The notes under the pieces were generated by a model, which was not told the origin of the DNA, searched no databases, and saw only the letters and a program-made list of their open reading frames with translations. A stretch of DNA of 64,000 nucleotides. Source: Monosporascus cannonballus. Taxonomy: Eukaryota > Ascomycota > Sordariomycetes > Xylariales. The position numbers were made by a program, and so were the translations under genes. This document shows positions 61,245-64,000 of this stretch, piece after piece. The stretch covers positions 62,001 to 126,000 of the forward strand of contig QJNS01000046.1 in the NCBI GenBank assembly GCA_004154925.1. The letters are read 5' to 3'. How positions within the stretch are numbered: the stretch's first letter is position 1; each line of letters begins with the position of its first letter.

Positions 61245-61560
61245 TGTTATAACCCAACCACAAGTGCGCGGTGGGGCAGATCACGTGATGAATTACCAAC
61301 TCACTGGTGGTAAGCCAGTGAGCCGGATCACCAATTTATTGGTGGTGATCCAGCTAGAAGAAATAAGATATATACGCTTATTATTTTTATAATTTAGATG
61401 GTTCTAATTTATAATTATAATGTCATTACCTAAAGCACTTTTGAAATTACGAAACGTAATACGATTATTATATTTATTATTTAAACTTTTACGATATTTT
61501 TATGAACATAGATTCGTACGATTAAGGTTTAAGAATTGGTTAAACCTTTTAGCAGCTATA
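61245..61560 (+). repeat. Family A 5' LTR with a distinct, undamaged U3
   Basis: 316 bp, begins TGTTATAACCC, ends TAGCAGCTATA. The first 135 bp are unRIPed and differ from the other family A LTRs. They hold ATCACGTGAT (61,280-61,289, a CACGTG core), a hairpin CTCACTGG/CCAGTGAG (61,300-61,322) and a hairpin GGATCACC/GGTGATCC (61,345 region, 61,325-61,351). The R/U5 side aligns with the other copies. Confidence 0.75.
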
Positions 61561-64000
61561 CGTTATAAGTTTTTATTTAATAATACCGTTAAACTTTAAG
61601 TAGTATCGATTAGCGTTATATTTATTAGCAAATAATCCGAACAGCTTATTTACTATGTTTTTGATTACTCGGATATGGGAATAAAATCCGAGGAGAAAAA
61701 AAGCTTTACTTTTTTTACGAAAAAGTTGTTTGACCTTTGGATATTATGAACGAACATATTTTTTAGCTTAAAAGAGATAATAATAACCTTACGATATCCC
61801 TTTAGGCAGCCCATAAAAAGTTCAAGGAAAAAAAGGCTTTCGAAACCGGGAAGCCCTTTCGAATAAGCTAGGTTATTTAGCTGAATTTTACGAAGGAACT
61901 AGGAGAAAGCCTTAAGCCTCCCAAGCTAGAATTTTTCGACGGATATTTCGATCAAGTTATAATTGCTTTTCATTTAATACCGAACATATTTCGAGTATTT
62001 TTTTATTCGATTTGTTACGTGTATTATACGAGTTGAATTCGTAACTGGATAATTTACCGGAAATACAATTATTTAGTTTAAATCCGTTACAAAAGAATTT
62101 GTTACCTTATTAGTTAAAAAAACAGATCCTAAAGATAATACGAATTTATAGCAATTACGAATAATTCGAATAAATATAAACGAAAGCTTTCGGAATAATA
62201 AAGAAAAAAAATAAAAGCCGAAATACAAATTTAATAATTACGATAAAAGGGATATATATCCAGTTACGGTAGTACGTTAGTTTAATTAGTAATTAAGTTA
62301 AATTAGGGATTAAAAATATTAATAATTAAATCTTTGAACGGCCTAAAAAAAGAAATATAAAAGAAATTTTTTAAATTCGATGAGCCGAATTATTTGTCGG
62401 ATTATATCGTTATAATAATTGAGATTAACGTTCGACAATACAGATGGCGTATTAGGGGTGTTAAAGGGAAAAATAATAATAAATTTTGATATATGGTTAA
62501 TACTGATGTTTTTCGACGAAATAACATTTTTTACGGCATAGAATTAGGATTTATAAAATTAGAAATTACTTATAGAAAGAATTAAGGACAAATTAAATAT
62601 TATAATTATAATAAGATGGGATATAAGGTACCATGGTATAAAGTACTTAAAAAACCCCATTAAATAATTCGAAACCAGTATTTGAAAAATAATCCAAAAA
62701 GAATTCAAAAAACAAAAATAAATTTATTAACATAATTCAGCCTAAATATATATTAGGTTCCTAATAGCAAAAGGGTTAAAAAGGATTATTATGATAAGAA
62801 ATTTAATGAAAAATACGAAAAACCCGGAAGTTAATGTAATAAGTATTGCAAGCATAATAAGAAGTATTACGAAAATAATTACGCGAATATCAGGACAGTA
62901 CAAAAACCTTTTATCCCGGAACCCCTATTCGATACAGCAAAATATTTGCCATATATTGTCGACGGCGCGAATATCCCCATTACCAAAAAAAATAATATAT
63001 TTACGGACGGATTACCCGTATGTACTATAAAGAATTCGATTTTTCAAACCGGATCGGAAATAATAAAAACGATAAATAATAGTATTAATAATTTCGATTT
63101 ATAGCCCTAAGAAATATTTAGTAACTGGCCCAAAAAAACGTTAACCCAAAAAAAACAATACTTATAAAATAACTTTTGTTGTCATTATTAAGAATATAAT
63201 TACTAAATAAAAAAATTTAATCCAGCGAACAGTAAAAAAGCATTACTAGAAAACTATTACAGATTTTTATTTTCAATTAATATTTATTACAGACCTTTAC
63301 GAAAAAAGGTTATAAAAAATACGTTAATTTATAAAACATCTTTAGAACGATAATTAAAATAACATATAATAGGATGCTTATAAAAATACAAGAAAACAAT
63401 TTATTTAATAAAAAGAAATTGCGGTAAATTTAAGAGTAATTAATATAATTTAAAGGAATAATGCGCCAATAATAACGATAAATATAACAGCTTAACGCAT
63501 TAAACGAAAAAATATAAAAAAGGTTCCACAAAGTTGAACAAAAATTAAAAAAAAGATTATTTGTAAAAGAACCGTAAAATAACGAAGTTTAGAGGAATTA
63601 AAAGGAATTCTTAAAAAAGGCTTTAAACGAAATAATAAAAACCATTAATAACCTTATTACATTAGATATATAAATTAAAACGTATCAATATATTATAATA
63701 GTAAATTACGGACCTCTGAGTAGGAATTATATTATACTAAAGGTAGTTAATAAGTTTAAATTACTATGGAATTATAAATTAAAACCTTATATAACGACGA
63801 ATATTAAAAGTTTAAAATTTGCTCACGATAACCGAAAAATTGTACGCGAAATTAATTATTGCGAGATTGGTATTTAAGGACGATACTAGATAATTAATTT
63901 CGATATCGTTTTATTTAAAAATAACGATATAATCTCAGAATTAACATGGATACCTTAAGGCGGAATTTTAATTAATAAAAGAATTAATTTAGTGAAATTT
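61245..64000 (+). mobile_element. Family A Ty3/gypsy element running off the right edge
   Basis: 5' LTR 61,245-61,560, leader to about 61.9 kb, then a gag remnant (to about 63.6 kb) homologous to 7.3-8.9 kb, including the KYCKHN cluster at about 62,838-62,856 with later Cys to Tyr changes, and the start of the protease region to the window end. Inserted in B2. Gag and protease frames carry many stops. Confidence 0.82.

Noticed and set aside
1..64000. tRNA, rRNA and CRISPR arrays
   Set aside because: No B-box-like GGTTCRANYCC with a cloverleaf context and no regularly spaced repeats were seen; CRISPR would not be expected in this eukaryotic DNA.

Overview
The window looks like a gene-poor, transposon-dominated block from a filamentous ascomycete (Pezizomycotina). 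Most of it is extremely A+T-rich and made of retroelements whose reading frames are full of TAA/TAG stops. The damage pattern is C:G to T:A transitions, mainly CpA to TpA on either strand, while CpG survives in many places. This is the signature of repeat-induced point mutation (RIP). Small islands of normal composition carry compact genes with fungal introns (GTRAGT donors, CTRAC-like branch sites). I cannot name the species.

Layout. 1-3.27 kb: decayed Ty1/copia-like pol and unassigned A+T-rich DNA. 3.27-15.7 kb: a Ty3/gypsy element (family A, minus strand) split by a second, plus-strand copy. 15.7-17.6 kb: flank. 17.6-20.5 kb: island with a small secreted-protein gene and a divergent SEC11-type signal peptidase gene. 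20.78-24.1 kb: a third family A copy with a fresh 163-bp solo LTR (G) at its LTR edge. 26.04-42.64 kb: a chromodomain Ty3/gypsy element (family E, minus) holding a complete family B Ty3/gypsy element (29.05-36.43 kb, TSD GTTTA) and a Fot1/pogo DNA transposon (F, 37.86-39.71 kb). 44.6-50.15 kb: second island with a LURP-one-related gene, then a roughly 400-codon wax-synthase-like gene that is both riddled with RIP-type stops and split by a 1,979-bp LTR element (H, TSD TCCGA), then a MITE-like element. 52.7 kb to the end: a second family B copy split by a copia element (C, 54.24-60.84 kb, TSD AATTC) which itself holds two insertions (D, 132 bp, TSD ATTAT; a solo family A LTR, 376 bp), and then by a new family A element running off the window.

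The genes do not form an obvious pathway. The secreted protein and the signal peptidase paralogue are co-oriented neighbours, which is suggestive only. The most useful content is a well-resolved nesting order, within-element RIP evidence from paired LTRs, a gene caught in the act of being destroyed, and open frames antisense to pol near the 3' LTR in all three Ty3/gypsy families.
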